The notes: a model not told the origin generated them from the letters alone. Numbered from the stretch's first letter, positions 46,982 to 57,413 are shown. The stretch is 64,000 nt of DNA from Paenibacillus sp. OVF10 (GCA_022836915.1 CP094668.1:1922001-1986000), one strand, 5' to 3'. Numbers and translations are program-made.

Positions 46982-48286
46982 ATGTTAGGTGTTCAGTTGG
47001 TACAGGAACAACGTATTCGGCTGTCCATCACGCCGGAGATGAAACAATCCTTTCATTTGCTAACCATGTCTGGTCAGGATCTGACCCGTTACTTGCTGGA
47101 TGCGGCGGAGGAAAATCCAGTACTTGAACTGGAAGAACAAGCTGCGCCCTTCGCACGGATTCCAAGGCGAATAGATCAGCGCAGGTATGATTCCTATGAT
47201 CCGTTGCTTCAGGCTAAAGGTGCAGAACCTACATTGGAACAATTGCTAATTGCGCAAATTCGAGTGATGACACTTCCAGACGAATTGGAAAATATGGCTG
47301 TGTATTTGGCAGGATGCGTCAATGATGATGGTTATCTGACGGTGGAACTGGCAGAGGTGCAAGCAGTTCTTCAGCTTCCGATGAGCAAGATTGCAGCGGG
47401 ACTGGAGCTTCTCCAATCGCTGGACCCTGCTGGTATAGGGGCGCGGAATCTGCAAGAATGTCTGTTGCTCCAGATTAGACGTGATCCATCAGCAGCGCTG
47501 AATGCGGAGCGGATGGTGGAAGCGGGATTGGAATCACTGGTTCCTTTTCACCCAGGTAGAACAGGGAGTCGATTAGGCATGACTTCACGGGACGCTCAGG
47601 TTGCCTACGACTATATTACACGTCTCGACCCTAAGCCCTGCCGATCCATCGGATGTACAGAACGGCCACATTACATTATTCCGGATGCCATTGTTGGGTT
47701 GCGTAACGGTGATGCCCATTTTAGCCTGCAAGCAGCAGGTAACCCTCGTGTATCGATGAATGAAGCGTGCTCCCGCTGGATCAGGGAAGAGGCTCCGGAC
47801 GCAATCTGGTCTACCCGCGTGGCAGAGGCGAGGGCTATCATTCGGAGTGTACACCTGCGGCGCAGGACTTTAGTGCGTGTGCTGGCGGCAGTGATGGAAG
47901 AGCAGAAGCAATTTTTGGTCAAAGGCCCATCCGCGCTAAAACCACTTAATCTGGCTGTGATTGCAGAGAAGATTGGCATGCATGAATCAACGGTAAGTCG
48001 TGCGGTGAACGGTAAATACATTGAGACCCCACATGGTGTATATGAACTCAGGGCTTTTTTTGACTCCGGAATCAGTACAACGTCAGGGGATAAAACATCA
48101 GCATCAGCGGTGAAACGCAGATTAAAAGAAATCATTCGCATGGAACAGACTCAGCGTCCATACTCGGATAGTCATTTGGCCACACTGCTCGCTGAGGAAG
48201 GGATTGTTATCTCCCGCAGAACGGTTGCCAAGTACAGGGAGGAACTTCAGATTCTGCCTTCCCTTGAGCGTAAACGATGGGCTTAA
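46982..48286 (+). CDS. rpoN: RNA polymerase sigma-54 factor
   Basis: A 434-residue sigma factor (SigL in Bacillus). The N-terminal Gln-rich activator-response region is present (VQEQRIRLSITPEMKQSFHLL, ENPVLELEE). The core-binding domain follows (GYLTVELAEVQAVLQLP; LDPAGIGARNLQECLLLQI), then the DNA-binding helix-turn-helix (AEKIGMHESTVSRAVNGKYI). The RpoN box ISRRTVAKYREELQI is near the C-terminus. It is the partner of the enhancer-binding protein at 40410-42122 and recognises the two -24/-12 promoters upstream. ATG 46982 follows AGGAGG by 6 bases. Confidence 0.95.
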   Translation: MLGVQLVQEQRIRLSITPEMKQSFHLLTMSGQDLTRYLLDAAEENPVLELEEQAAPFARIPRRIDQRRYDSYDPLLQAKGAEPTLEQLLIAQIRVMTLPDELENMAVYLAGCVNDDGYLTVELAEVQAVLQLPMSKIAAGLELLQSLDPAGIGARNLQECLLLQIRRDPSAALNAERMVEAGLESLVPFHPGRTGSRLGMTSRDAQVAYDYITRLDPKPCRSIGCTERPHYIIPDAIVGLRNGDAHFSLQAAGNPRVSMNEACSRWIREEAPDAIWSTRVAEARAIIRSVHLRRRTLVRVLAAVMEEQKQFLVKGPSALKPLNLAVIAEKIGMHESTVSRAVNGKYIETPHGVYELRAFFDSGISTTSGDKTSASAVKRRLKEIIRMEQTQRPYSDSHLATLLAEEGIVISRRTVAKYREELQILPSLERKRWA

Positions 48287-48317
48287 TCGAATAGCTGGCG
48301 TCTTATCTTCTCTGTAT

Positions 48318-48364
48318 ACAAGAACCCCCGCAAACCGTATATAAACGGTCTGCGGGGGTTCTTG
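48318..48364. terminator. Strong bidirectional terminator
   Basis: AAGAACCCCCGCA...ACCGT pairs with ACGGT...TGCGGGGGTTCTT, between rpoN and aspA which converge. Confidence 0.9.
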
Positions 48365-48408
48365 TTAATCATTCGTATTTAGGTTGCTACACCAGTTTTC
48401 CTGATCAC

Positions 48409-49840
48409 CTACAAACGTTCCATATTACGCAGGAAGTGTTCTCCGGCAATCCCTGGTGTAGTCATCTGTTCCGGATGAAGAATCTCTTCAAGTTCTTCCG
48501 GTGTCAGCAATCCGCGTTCCAAAATAATCTCTTGCAAGGAAAGTCCAGTCTTGAGCGCTTCCTTCACGATGGAAGCTGCCACATTATAACCTAAGTGCGG
48601 GTTCAACGCCGTAACCATACTGAAACTTTGGTTCATGATTAATTCGCAGCGCTCACGGTTAGCTTCCATCTCTTCAACTGCATAACGCGTGAAAACATCG
48701 ATGCCGTTATTCATAATTTTCAGCGATTGCAGCAAGTTGAACGCAATAACTGGGCCCATGACATTCAGCTCGAATTGACCAGCTTCACAAGCCATACAGA
48801 TCGTATGGTCGTTCCCCATCACTTGGAAGGATACCTGGTTAATGACTTCCGCCATAACGGGGTTGACTTTGCCCGGCATAATGGACGAACCTGGCTGACG
48901 CGGTGGCAGGCGCAATTCATTGAATCCTGCACGCGGGCCTGAAGCCATCAAGCGAATGTCATTACAGATTTTGGAAAGGCTAACCGCACATACCTTCAGC
49001 GCCGCTGAAAGTTCCAGATAGGCATCAGTGTTCTGGGTTGCATCCACGAGATCCTCAGCTGTTTGTAGTGGTAGTCCGGTAACAGCTGACAGGTGCTCTG
49101 TAACCTTGACGATATATTCGGGTTTGGCATTGAGTCCTGTACCTACCGCAGTTGCACCCATGTTAATGGTAAGCAAGCGGCGATTGGCGAATTCAAGACG
49201 CTCAATATCCCGTCCGATTACACGGGCATAAGCTCCGAATTCTTGTCCAAGGCGAATAGGTACGGCATCCTGAAGATGGGTACGGCCAACCTTGACCACA
49301 TCGTTGAATTCCACTTCTTTTACGGAACGCATCCTGTAGTCTTCTCATGGTAGCGAGTAACGTCTCCGACAGTTGGTACGCCGCAATGCGCAGTGCTGTA
49401 GGAACCACGTCATTAGTAGATTGGGACATGTTCACATGATTATTGGGATTGCAATGGAAGTAGTCTCCCTTGCTTTTGGTTAACAGTTCCAGCCCGCGGT
49501 TGGCCAAAATTTCATTCATATTCATATTCATGGAGGTGCCTGCACCGCCCTGAATGGAGTCTACAATAAAATGATCCAGATGATGGCCTTTCATCATTTC
49601 TTCAGCCGCCATGACGATCACATCGCCAATCTTGCTTGGCAGCATCTTCAACTCCATGTTGGTAATCGCTGCTGCCTTCTTCACCGCAGCCAGAGCCGTG
49701 ATCAGCTCCCGGTGTACCGGAACGCCGGTAATCGGGAAGTTTTCCACGGCCCGTACCGTCTGAATTCCGTAATAAGCATAAGCCGGGATTTCTTTTTCAC
49801 CGATAAAATCTTTCTCCGTCCGTGTGGACATAGTAGACAT
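48409..49840 (-). CDS. aspA: Aspartate ammonia-lyase, frameshifted
   Basis: Tetrameric aspartase of about 477 residues that converts aspartate to fumarate and ammonia. Motifs are TRTEKDFIGEKEIPAYAYYGIQT, GAGTSMNMNMNEILANR, NMSQSTNDVVPTALRIA and the fumarase/aspartase signature GSSIMPGKVNP, which carries the catalytic Ser loop. The break is at the plus-strand T4 run 49318-49321. Here one base appears extra, unlike the other breaks: removing it gives LQDAFRKEVEFNDVVKVGRTHLQ. GGAGG lies 8 bases before ATG 49840. It is co-located with proline and glutamate use genes but on the opposite strand, with no sigma-54 promoter seen. Confidence 0.93.
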
Positions 49841-50173
49841 CTCGTTCGCCTCCAGTGGCATCAATAAAAATAGTTCGGCTCCAGCGTTGCTGAAGCGCAC
49901 TCAGTATATCATTTAAGCAAAATGGATGCCAATCTAAATCATTTGGCCTCTTGTGCCGATAATAAATAAAATTAGGGATTTTAAATGGAATATTATTCAA
50001 TTTTTAAGAAAGGGAGGGACGGCCAAGCTTGTCTTATACATTATGCGCTTTATGGTAGAGAAGTCATGCATGAACGGCAAGTATGGGGAAATAGAACGGT
50101 TTCAGTGATGTATATCACATGAAATTTGGTACATGATTGGTAAAATAGGAAAAAAGGACTACGGGGTGTGCAC
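49841..50173. other. Divergent promoter region of aspA and the chemoreceptor
   Basis: A 333-base AT-rich gap. Promoters for both directions must lie here, but no box pair stands out clearly and no ORF or RNA gene was seen. Confidence 0.45.
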
Positions 50174-51451
50174 ATGAAATGGACTTTAGGAGCAAAGACT
50201 GTCGCAGGTCTGGTACTGATTTCGATTATTACCTACGGAACTAGCGGCTTTTTTATATTTTTTGTCAAAGACTGGATTACGTTAGATATTCCGAATTGGG
50301 TATACATATCGATTATCCTGATCATGGGAGTATGCTGGAACGGGATTCTGGGATGGTTTGCCTCACGCTGGCTGACTCGTCCAATCGTCCACCTGTCCCG
50401 GGCTGCGCAACAGGTTTCAGCGGGTGATCTGACAACCGAAATTCCGCAGCGACGCACGCAAGATGAACTTACCGTATTATATGATGCTTTTCGCGCAATG
50501 GTTTCTAACCTTCGAAGTATTGTAAATGATATTGCAGACAGTACAAGAACGACTTCACAGAACGCACAGTCTCTGAGTGAAGCGATTACCCAGGCCGCCG
50601 AACAGATCGAGATGATGTCGGATGCGGTGGATCATATTGCGGTAGGCGTAGAAGAGCAGAAGGTTACTTCCCATCAATCTCTGATCACTGCGGATGAGAT
50701 GCTGAACGATTTCCAGCGTATGCATAGCCAGTCCATGGACATGACAGAGATGTCCGGTCAGATGGAACGATCGGTGGATCATACAAAACAGACTTTCTCA
50801 TCGTTGATGAAAGGGATGGACGAGCTGGCCGAGTCGCACAATCGTTCCCGCGACATTATGCTGTTGCTGGAGAAGGAAGCCTCCGATATCGAGGTAATTA
50901 CCCAATCTGTCAAAAACATCGCTGAGGAAACAGGGTTACTTGCCCTGAATGCTTCCATTGAGGCTGCACGAGCTGGCGAAGAAGGTTCTGGTTTTGCAGT
51001 CGTGGCGCAGCAGATCCGCAAGCTGGCAGACGAAAGTAAGGAATCGGTACACCGTATTAATGAGCTGATTAGTCGTGTGCAGCAGCGGATCAGGGAGACA
51101 GCCCAACTCTCTCATGAGCAGCATGGTCTCGTGGTTAATGAATCGGAGCGGACCGTCTCTGTGGATCAGACGTTGCATGAACTGACAGGCACGGTGGAAG
51201 TATTTATGAAGGGTGCGCATGATATCGGTTCCAAGATTGCAGAACAGACTGGTCGCGTGGAACAAACGCACGGTCATGTGAAGAAGATCCAGGGGAAAGC
51301 CGGATCGTTCTCGGATGAGGCGAGACGAATTATGGATGCCGCACACGAAGAGACAGCCATCATGGAGGAGATTTCATCCTCGGCTGAAGAACTGAGACAA
51401 TTAACCGATCGGTTATTGGACAAAACCAAAGCATTCCGAATGCAGCCTTAA
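50174..51451 (+). CDS. Methyl-accepting chemotaxis protein without a periplasmic sensor
   Basis: A 425-residue chemoreceptor. Two membrane helices (about residues 9-32 and 40-62) are joined by only ~10 residues, so there is no real extracellular sensor. A HAMP domain ([27 protein letters not shown]) and the long signalling coiled coil follow. The hairpin tip is [40 protein letters not shown], which contacts CheA and CheW. Such receptors may sense membrane or cytoplasmic signals. ATG 50174 is chosen after GGGGTG; GTG 50168 is an alternative. Confidence 0.92.
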   Translation: MKWTLGAKTVAGLVLISIITYGTSGFFIFFVKDWITLDIPNWVYISIILIMGVCWNGILGWFASRWLTRPIVHLSRAAQQVSAGDLTTEIPQRRTQDELTVLYDAFRAMVSNLRSIVNDIADSTRTTSQNAQSLSEAITQAAEQIEMMSDAVDHIAVGVEEQKVTSHQSLITADEMLNDFQRMHSQSMDMTEMSGQMERSVDHTKQTFSSLMKGMDELAESHNRSRDIMLLLEKEASDIEVITQSVKNIAEETGLLALNASIEAARAGEEGSGFAVVAQQIRKLADESKESVHRINELISRVQQRIRETAQLSHEQHGLVVNESERTVSVDQTLHELTGTVEVFMKGAHDIGSKIAEQTGRVEQTHGHVKKIQGKAGSFSDEARRIMDAAHEETAIMEEISSSAEELRQLTDRLLDKTKAFRMQP

Positions 51452-51648
51452 GCTGTGTTCGGGATTTTTTTGTTTTTGGAGAACAGTTTTGGTATGATAA
51501 TTTGCTTATTCTGGTTAAAGCCGAACGTTCTTTCGTGAAAACGGAAATTTGTAAAGATTATTTTATGAAAGATTAACAAATTCGCAACTTGCAGGCGATA
51601 AATGAAGATATAATAGGATTATCACAACAGATAAAGGAGCCCAGTATA

Positions 51649-52494
51649 TTGAAAACTTGGACAGGTATCCTGCTGATGATTATTTTGGCGGTAGCTACGA
51701 TTAGTACAACTTCGGCTGCCAGAACCATGAATGAATCGCAAAAACAGCTTAATATAGATGATCAATCCAGCCAGACCGCAGAGGTCGAGGCTTCCAATAT
51801 AGATAAACTGCATGACACAGCGAAGACAACACAGGAATCCATTCCTCTGAATGAGGAATACGTTTCGGTAGCTCCAGAGAATGAGAACGTCAGATTATAC
51901 CCTATGAAAGTTGAGGGTTCAGGATATATATACAACGGAATGATTTTGGAAGTGGACGGCAAGACAAGAGAATTTAGTGATTGGCAGGGAGAAGGCGGGT
52001 CTTACAAACCCGAAGTGCACGAGCTGGACCTGAATGGAGACGGCCAGAAAGAAATTATCGTTTTGTACACGGAAGGTCATGGAACAGGTATTTATTTGGG
52101 ACAAGCACGTATCATTGATCCGGTAACGCTGGAAGAGATGAAGATGCAATCTCTGGATGAGATTGCAAAACAGCATGTGAAGTCGAAAGTTACGGTTAGA
52201 TCAGACCGCGTGGATGTTGATGTCGCCGTTGATGGCGTTCAAGCAGAACCTTTACGGATCGAGGAGGATACGAGTGGCGGCGTATATAACGAAGAGTTGG
52301 GATTCGGTGGAGTAACCTATTACAGTGTAGAAGATGGTCAGCTTGTCGTATCAGCAGCAGGATCTTATGGTGCAGCTTTATATGCTGGTGATCTGACATT
52401 TGTTTATGAGTATCAAGATGGCGAGTGGAAGGCTGTAGATTTGAAGTACAGCATGGAAGTGTATGAAGAAGAATATTATGAATCTTTTGATTGA
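51649..52494 (+). CDS. Secreted protein with an FG-GAP/VCBS-like segment, function unknown
   Basis: TTG 51649 with AAAGGAG 9 bases upstream gives a clean signal peptide (KTWTGILLMIILAVATISTTSAA). The mature part is acidic. It contains VHELDLNGDGQKEIIVLYTEGHG, a DxDxDG-type calcium loop like those in FG-GAP/VCBS propeller blades, and a beta-rich C-terminus (YYSVEDGQLVVSAAGSYGAALYAGDLTFVYEYQDGEW). This looks like the family of exported Firmicute proteins that measure or bind at the cell surface. No enzyme motif is present. Single gene. Confidence 0.7.
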   Translation: MKTWTGILLMIILAVATISTTSAARTMNESQKQLNIDDQSSQTAEVEASNIDKLHDTAKTTQESIPLNEEYVSVAPENENVRLYPMKVEGSGYIYNGMILEVDGKTREFSDWQGEGGSYKPEVHELDLNGDGQKEIIVLYTEGHGTGIYLGQARIIDPVTLEEMKMQSLDEIAKQHVKSKVTVRSDRVDVDVAVDGVQAEPLRIEEDTSGGVYNEELGFGGVTYYSVEDGQLVVSAAGSYGAALYAGDLTFVYEYQDGEWKAVDLKYSMEVYEEEYYESFD

Positions 52495-52611
52495 TATCAT
52501 TCTGTTGATATCGTAGTACAGCGGGAATTGAAAGTTCTTGAGTGTGGAGTTAAGTGCACATCTGACAATAATATCTACCTTTCTCCCTTGACGGGCAGTA
52601 AGGAACAGGGC

Positions 52612-52650
52612 GAGGCTGAAAAAATCGGGACATACAGCCTCGTTTTGTGC
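52612..52650 (+). terminator. Probable terminator
   Basis: GAGGCTG pairs with CAGCCTC over a long loop and is followed by GTTTTG. It lies 115 bases after the preceding stop. Confidence 0.45.
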
Positions 52651-52761
52651 TGCTCGGAAATAGGCAATGTGTACTAAAAGCGTAGGAAACAATTGACATT
52701 ATCACTTTAGTGGTTTAAATGTATAAAGGACAAATCATTTTAACATTCAGGAGGGATTTTG

Positions 52762-53469
52762 ATGAAGAAAAAGGTTGTACTGGGTTTGATGGTAGGCACA
52801 TTAACTCTTGGGATCGGGACGGGTGCACTCGCAGCAACAGGGTTGGAGCAGATTAAAGCCTATCTAAACAGCAAGATTACGCTGAAAATGAATGGTGCCA
52901 CGGTGACAGCCAAAGATGCCAATGGTAAAACGGTGTTGCCTATCACTTACAACGGAACGACTTATTTGCCTGTGCGTGCTGTGGGATCATTGCTTGGGAC
53001 AGAGATCACTTATGACAGTGCAACTTCATCCGTCCTGATTGGCGGAACGAATGGATCTGCGCCCGTAACCAACGGAAAAGTAACGCTGAGTGCACTTGGA
53101 ACATCCGTACTGGGATCTACCGCTTGGCACACCAAAGATCCTAAGGATACCACATATAAAGGCAAGGATTACAAGGATGTTTATCTGCATAATGATCCTA
53201 CGAAACAGGGGGATGATATCCAGATTAATACGGGTAAAAAGTATTCTTCTCTGCACTTGGAACTTGCCGCGATGAAAGGAAATCAGGAGATTCATATCTA
53301 TGATCAGGATCTCGCGACACTCAAAAAGTTCAATATCACTCCAGAAAGCGGTATGATGAGTCTGGATGTGGATGTTAAAGGTACAGACGCTGTCTATGTC
53401 GAGATTGTATCTGAAGATCCGGGTTCGGCTCTGTTTGTACCGCTCACAACATCGTATCTGACGAAGTAA
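52762..53469 (+). CDS. Secreted stalk-domain (copper amine oxidase N-terminal domain) protein
   Basis: A 235-residue exported protein. The signal peptide MKKKVVLGLMVGTLTLGIGTGALA is followed by a stalk domain of about 70 residues (GLEQIKAYLNSKITLKMNG; LPITYNGTTYLPVRAVGSLLGTE). The C-terminal ~120-residue beta-rich domain (AWHTKDPKDTTYKGKDYKDVYLHND; YSSLHLELAAMKG) resembles a carbohydrate-binding or NPCBM-like jelly roll. It is a paralogue of the gene at 576-1264; both share the signal peptide and stalk but differ in the C-terminal part. AGGAGGG lies before ATG 52762. Intact frame. Confidence 0.82.
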   Translation: MKKKVVLGLMVGTLTLGIGTGALAATGLEQIKAYLNSKITLKMNGATVTAKDANGKTVLPITYNGTTYLPVRAVGSLLGTEITYDSATSSVLIGGTNGSAPVTNGKVTLSALGTSVLGSTAWHTKDPKDTTYKGKDYKDVYLHNDPTKQGDDIQINTGKKYSSLHLELAAMKGNQEIHIYDQDLATLKKFNITPESGMMSLDVDVKGTDAVYVEIVSEDPGSALFVPLTTSYLTK

Positions 53470-53525
53470 AACACAATCTGCAAGTTTGCCACGTTACAGA
53501 AGGGGCAAGGCAAACATAAACATAA

Positions 53526-53600
53526 AAAACGATGATTCACTAGGCAATTTCTGAACCGTATCCGTTATTCAGAGTTGCCTGGTGAACATCGTTTTTATTT
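53526..53600. terminator. Long bidirectional terminator hairpin
   Basis: AAACGATGATTCACTAGGCAA pairs with TTGCCTGGTGAACATCGTTT, with a T run beyond. It separates convergent genes. Confidence 0.75.
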
Positions 53601-53617
53601 TCGTTTTGTTACGAATA

Positions 53618-54592
53618 TTAGCGGATCATGGTATCCAGTGGTTTCAGGTTCGCTTCAATCTCAGCGCGGCGTCCTTCTAGAAACGGAGGCAGCGCCAGTG
53701 ATTCACCCAGATGCTCCAATTCTTCGTCTGTATCAAATCCCGGACCATCGGTTGCAAGTTCGAACAAAATACCATTTGCTTCACGGAAATATAGGGAGCG
53801 GAAGTAGAAGCGATCTACAAACCCTGAGTTAGGGAATTGGAAGTTATGAACCCGTTCCACCCATTGTTTGAGTTCTTCCTCATTATCCACACGGAACGCA
53901 ACATGGTGTACGCTGCCACGTCCAGGACGCTCTTGGGCAAGGTCATTCCGTTCCTCAACATGAACCTCGGAGCCGCTGCCACCTTCGCCGGATTCAAAAA
54001 CGAGTACATCAGGTTGACCTGGAGTAAAGGCAGGATAGCTTCCTTTAGCTCTGAAACCGAGAAGTTCGGTAAGAACCGGAGCGGTAAGGGAAGCATCTTT
54101 TACCGTAAGATGGATAGGGCCTAGGCCTACAATGCCATACTCGGCAGGCACAGGGCTCTGATCCCATGGTTTACCACCAGCGACACCTGTATTGTTTTCA
54201 TCCGAGACCAGAATCAGACGTTGTCCTTCAAAGTCTGTGAACGAGAGCGTGGCACGACCACCCCGTTCAACAATCTCTCCATGTGGGACTTCGAATTCGT
54301 CAAAACGTTGCTGCCAGTAAGTAAGTGCCGCATCACTTGGAACGCGCAGTGACGTTCCAGATATGCTGTTCACCCCTTCACGAGTCTGTCCGGCCATCGG
54401 AATCTCGAAGAAGGTAAGTTCGGTACCCGGATTGCCTTTCTCATCGCCATAGAAGAGATGGTAGACGGATACATCGTCCTGGTTGACCGTTTTTTTAATC
54501 AGGCGCAGACCCATGATATTGGTGTAGAAACGATAGTTCTGATCGGCATGTGCTGTTAGAGCTGATACGTGGTGAAGTCCTTTGATTTTCAT
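53618..54592 (-). CDS. Ring-cleaving dioxygenase (glyoxalase/VOC superfamily, MhqO-like)
   Basis: A 324-residue protein made of two VOC modules. Module one starts IKGLHHVSALTAHADQNYRFYTNIMGLRLIKKTVNQDD, and module two contains GLGPIHLTVKDASL. GSVHHVAFRVDNEEEL and LYFREANGILFELATDGPGF supply the metal ligands (His, His, Glu). Relatives in Bacillus (MhqO, MhqA) degrade quinones and catechol-like toxins and are induced by thiol stress. AGGAGGAATTATT precedes ATG 54592. Single gene. Confidence 0.88.
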   Translation of the reverse strand: MKIKGLHHVSALTAHADQNYRFYTNIMGLRLIKKTVNQDDVSVYHLFYGDEKGNPGTELTFFEIPMAGQTREGVNSISGTSLRVPSDAALTYWQQRFDEFEVPHGEIVERGGRATLSFTDFEGQRLILVSDENNTGVAGGKPWDQSPVPAEYGIVGLGPIHLTVKDASLTAPVLTELLGFRAKGSYPAFTPGQPDVLVFESGEGGSGSEVHVEERNDLAQERPGRGSVHHVAFRVDNEEELKQWVERVHNFQFPNSGFVDRFYFRSLYFREANGILFELATDGPGFDTDEELEHLGESLALPPFLEGRRAEIEANLKPLDTMIR

Positions 54593-54617
54593 AATAATTC
54601 CTCCTAGTTAGGTTATA

Positions 54618-54834
54618 CGTTCAACTAAGGATTATTTACACTGATACTACGATGACAGAACAACCTTCCGATTGCTGTTATCCCCAGATTTTTTGATTCC
54701 TTTTTTGAAAGGGGAAATCCGGGGAAAGCATATGCTTCCGATGTAGCTTTCTTTCAGAAAGCTTTTAGGCGAACGCTTTGCTTCTTCAGGTTTTTTCTGT
54801 CCTCTCCGTTATCATGTAAATGTTTAGTTGAACA
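54618..54834 (-). repeat. Dispersed inverted-repeat element, copy 5 (inverted, MITE-like)
   Basis: Minus orientation. The ends GTTCAACTAAGGATTATTTA and TGTAAATGTTTAGTTGAAC are complementary. Inside are TGAAGAAGCAAAGCG, the AGCTTTCT/AGAAAGCT palindrome, and the CCCC-GGATTT/AAATCTGGGG hairpin with GATAACAGCAATCGGAAGGT. It occupies half of the gap between the dioxygenase and the following membrane protein. Confidence 0.85.
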
Positions 54835-54995
54835 TTTGTTGAGTGCTGTATTTTTATAATTTCGATTAAGAAAGTTACTAACTTTTCGTTTGTTTTGGTT
54901 CTGAATTTATCTTAACATAAAGATATTTAAATTACAATGCTTATTTAGAATTCCAACTGGACAGTATTTTCATTCAATGGCAAAATGAAAAAGTT

Positions 54996-55017
54996 AACAT
55001 TAAAGAGAGATAATGTT
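54996..55017 (+). promoter_or_regulatory. Short inverted repeat before the TIGR02206 gene
   Basis: AACATTA (54996-55002) and TAATGTT (55011-55017) flank AAAGAGAGA about 35 bases before the start. It may be an operator or a leader hairpin; evidence is positional only. Confidence 0.3.
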
Positions 55018-55049
55018 GGTAAGATCCTTGCAAAGGAGAGAAGAGATGC

Positions 55050-55811
55050 ATGGCGTATCCACCATGGCTGGACCCTTATGACGCAGAGCCGTTTATTCTG
55101 TTCTCCACTTCACATATCGTTTCAATTAGCGTAATTACAGTATTGATTGTACTGCTGTTTTTGCTTCGACACCATCTTCGATCATGGTCAGAGAGGGCAC
55201 GCCGCATAGTGCGGATTGTTCTGGCCTGTATCATGTTTGCATGCGAAATCGTGCTGCAACTCTGGTATGTGTACGGAGGGATATGGAGCCTGCAGACGTC
55301 ACTGCCACTCGAACTATGCAGTCTGTCTCTGCTATTATCGGCGTTGTTGCTACTGACACGCAGTCGACTGTTACATTCTGCACTGCTGTTTGCAGGCATT
55401 GCTGGAGCCCTTATGGCGATCCTGACTCCTAATCTGGGTTATGGTTATGCACATTTTCGATTCATTCAATTTTTCGTTGCTCATGCTTGTATCATTCTGG
55501 CTCTACTATACATGACCTGGGTGGAACAGCTGCGACCTAGCTGGAGATCTGTAGCAGGTTCGATGATATTTGTGAATGTGGTAGCATTAATCGTATACGT
55601 TGTAGATGTCATGCTTGACGCGAATTATATGTTTTTGAGACACAAGCCGAGTACACCCTCGGTGCTTGATATGTTAGGTCCGTATCCCATGTACATCCTT
55701 GGGGAAGAGATACTTGCGCTAGTTTTGTTCTCGCTGATGTACATTTTGCTCTTTGCCATCCCAGATCGGTTGAACCATCGTGTGAAAAAAGGTAAAAGCT
55801 CTGCGGTGTAG
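55050..55811 (+). CDS. TIGR02206/YwaF family integral membrane protein
   Basis: A 253-residue protein with about seven membrane helices and short loops. The order of the conserved features PFILFSTSHIVSISVI, LWYVYGGIWSLQTSLPLELCSLS, GALMAILTPNLGYGYAHFRFIQFFVAH and LDMLGPYPMYILGEEILAL matches the YwaF/TIGR02206 family. Its function is unknown. AAAGGAG precedes ATG 55050 by 11 bases. A terminator follows. Confidence 0.85.
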   Translation: MAYPPWLDPYDAEPFILFSTSHIVSISVITVLIVLLFLLRHHLRSWSERARRIVRIVLACIMFACEIVLQLWYVYGGIWSLQTSLPLELCSLSLLLSALLLLTRSRLLHSALLFAGIAGALMAILTPNLGYGYAHFRFIQFFVAHACIILALLYMTWVEQLRPSWRSVAGSMIFVNVVALIVYVVDVMLDANYMFLRHKPSTPSVLDMLGPYPMYILGEEILALVLFSLMYILLFAIPDRLNHRVKKGKSSAV

Positions 55812-55865
55812 TGTAATCCTTGTAGTTGCAACTGCGCCAGATTATAAACTTCTTATAAATAAAAC

Positions 55866-55907
55866 ATCCCGCAGTAATCTGACCAGATCAGATCGCTTGC
55901 GGGATAT
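55866..55907. terminator. Terminator hairpin
   Basis: ATCCCGC pairs with GCGGGAT around an inner CTGATC-rich loop, between convergent genes. Confidence 0.65.
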
Positions 55908-55949
55908 TTGGGCGTTGTCCCTGAATCGGTTCAACTTATATTTATATGT

Positions 55950-56744
55950 TTATCCACGGAGGAGAGATTCCGCACCATCCACATAGATTCGTGTACCTGT
56001 AACATGAGAGGCTTCATCGGAAGCGAGGAACAGAACGAGGTTTGCCACTTGCTTCGATGTTCCAGGTTCGCCCTTGAGCGGGTGTTCATGACCCTCAGGG
56101 AATTCAATAGGAATCTGTACTTCTTTCAGATCATCCGACGGGTAGGTGTTATCATCAATGTTGGTATCGATGGCTCCTGGGCAAACGGCGTTAACACGGA
56201 TCTTATAACGAGCCAGCTCCAGTGCAGCCATCTTGGTGAACGCAGTTTGTCCCGCTTTGCTGGAAGCGTATGCAGAGAATCCGATTCCTGAGAAGACCCG
56301 GTTACCGTTGATGGAACTAGTGATAATGATGCTGCCACCATGTTCTTTCAGATGGGGGATGGCATATTTGACGGTTGCGAAGGTTCCGCGCATATTGATC
56401 TCCATCGTCTGGTCCCAGTCCTCGATTTCCATCGTTTCGATCGGGGCCATCGTTCCGTTGATACCGGCATTCGCAAATATGATATCCAGTTTACCCGCTT
56501 CAGCCGCAGCCTGATTGATCGCCTTCTGCACATTATCCGGTTTGGAGATATCACATTCGATCACATACGCTTCTCCGCCAGCCTTTTCAATCGTCTGCTT
56601 GGTTTCCTCCGCATTTTCGGGTGTGCGATCCAGCATGTACACTTTGGCTCCATGCTCGGCGAAACGAATAGCGGTAGCCTGACCAATACCCGATCCACCT
56701 CCGGTTACAATCGCAACTTTGCCTTCCAAACGTTGTTCTGTCAT
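55950..56744 (-). CDS. Short-chain dehydrogenase/reductase
   Basis: A 264-residue classical SDR. The cofactor loop is TGGGSGIGQ (residues 11-19), followed by ANAGINGT, the catalytic Ser region IITSSINGNR and YASSKAG with the Tyr-x-x-x-Lys pair, then VNAVCPGAIDTNI. These enzymes oxidise or reduce alcohols and ketones with NAD(P). The substrate is unknown. ATG 56744 is preferred because GGAGGG lies 8 bases upstream; ATG 56759 overlaps that site. Confidence 0.92.
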   Translation of the reverse strand: MTEQRLEGKVAIVTGGGSGIGQATAIRFAEHGAKVYMLDRTPENAEETKQTIEKAGGEAYVIECDISKPDNVQKAINQAAAEAGKLDIIFANAGINGTMAPIETMEIEDWDQTMEINMRGTFATVKYAIPHLKEHGGSIIITSSINGNRVFSGIGFSAYASSKAGQTAFTKMAALELARYKIRVNAVCPGAIDTNIDDNTYPSDDLKEVQIPIEFPEGHEHPLKGEPGTSKQVANLVLFLASDEASHVTGTRIYVDGAESLLRG

Positions 56745-56835
56745 CTCTGATCCCTCCATGAGTTAGATTATCGTTGTACGCTCTACTTCTAACATACCCG
56801 GCTCAAGACGCGTGAATCATATGTGTATATATCAA

Positions 56836-56868
56836 AAAGAACAGGACCGCGATGCGGTCCTGTTCTTT
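56836..56868. terminator. Perfect bidirectional hairpin terminator
   Basis: AAAGAACAGGACCGC pairs with GCGGTCCTGTTCTTT over a 3-base loop. Confidence 0.85.
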
Positions 56869-56951
56869 GAACAGATCATCTTCATGATCTGTCTGCTGTA
56901 ATATTATTTTGGCATGTGAATGGTAGGAGACACCCTCAGGTCATGCCCGGC

Positions 56952-57213
56952 TTACTTATGTTTCTTCCAGTCCATAGCGCTGTTATTAAGCAAATATTCG
57001 AAGTCGTTATCCCGGCGCTTCTGCTCCGCTTGGCGAGCTTCTTCTGCCTGCTGATGTTCCTGCTCTTTAAGTGCCGCCTCGGCAGCCTTTGCCTCATCCG
57101 CCTGAGCTTTCAGCTTTTCCAGCACATCACTGCTCAGTAGATCTTTCAGTGTTGTGGGTTTATCCTGTGCTACTGTTGCTTTAGGAGCAGGGGGCGTTTT
57201 TGGATTTTGCCAT
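56952..57213 (-). CDS. YqkE-like small charged protein (DUF3886), frameshifted
   Basis: Corrected length is about 87 residues. It starts MAKSKNAP at ATG 57213 (AAAGGAG 8 bases upstream). One C is missing (plus-strand G5 run 57190-57194), restoring NAPPAPKATVAQDKPTTLKDLL. The middle is a single long Ala/Glu/Lys/Gln helix (LEKLKAQADEAKAAEAALKEQEHQQ), and the end is DFEYLLNNSAMDWKKHK, typical of YqkE-type proteins of Bacillales. Function unknown. In the uncorrected frame the start would be at 57236, overlapping its own ribosome binding site. Confidence 0.75.
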
Positions 57214-57413
57214 AGGAAAATCTCCTTTCCAAACATGAATCAGGTTCCATTTGTCGTACAGTAGTCATAGTATATCAGGTTCCCGTAATGCATTCCATGA
57301 AACTGCGGAACAAAAGCAGGAAAACGAGGGTTGCGTGACGAATGAAATCGGGTATAAAATCATATACTATTACCGATACTACGACTATTCCCTGGAGAAA
57401 GGAGTCGTTGTTC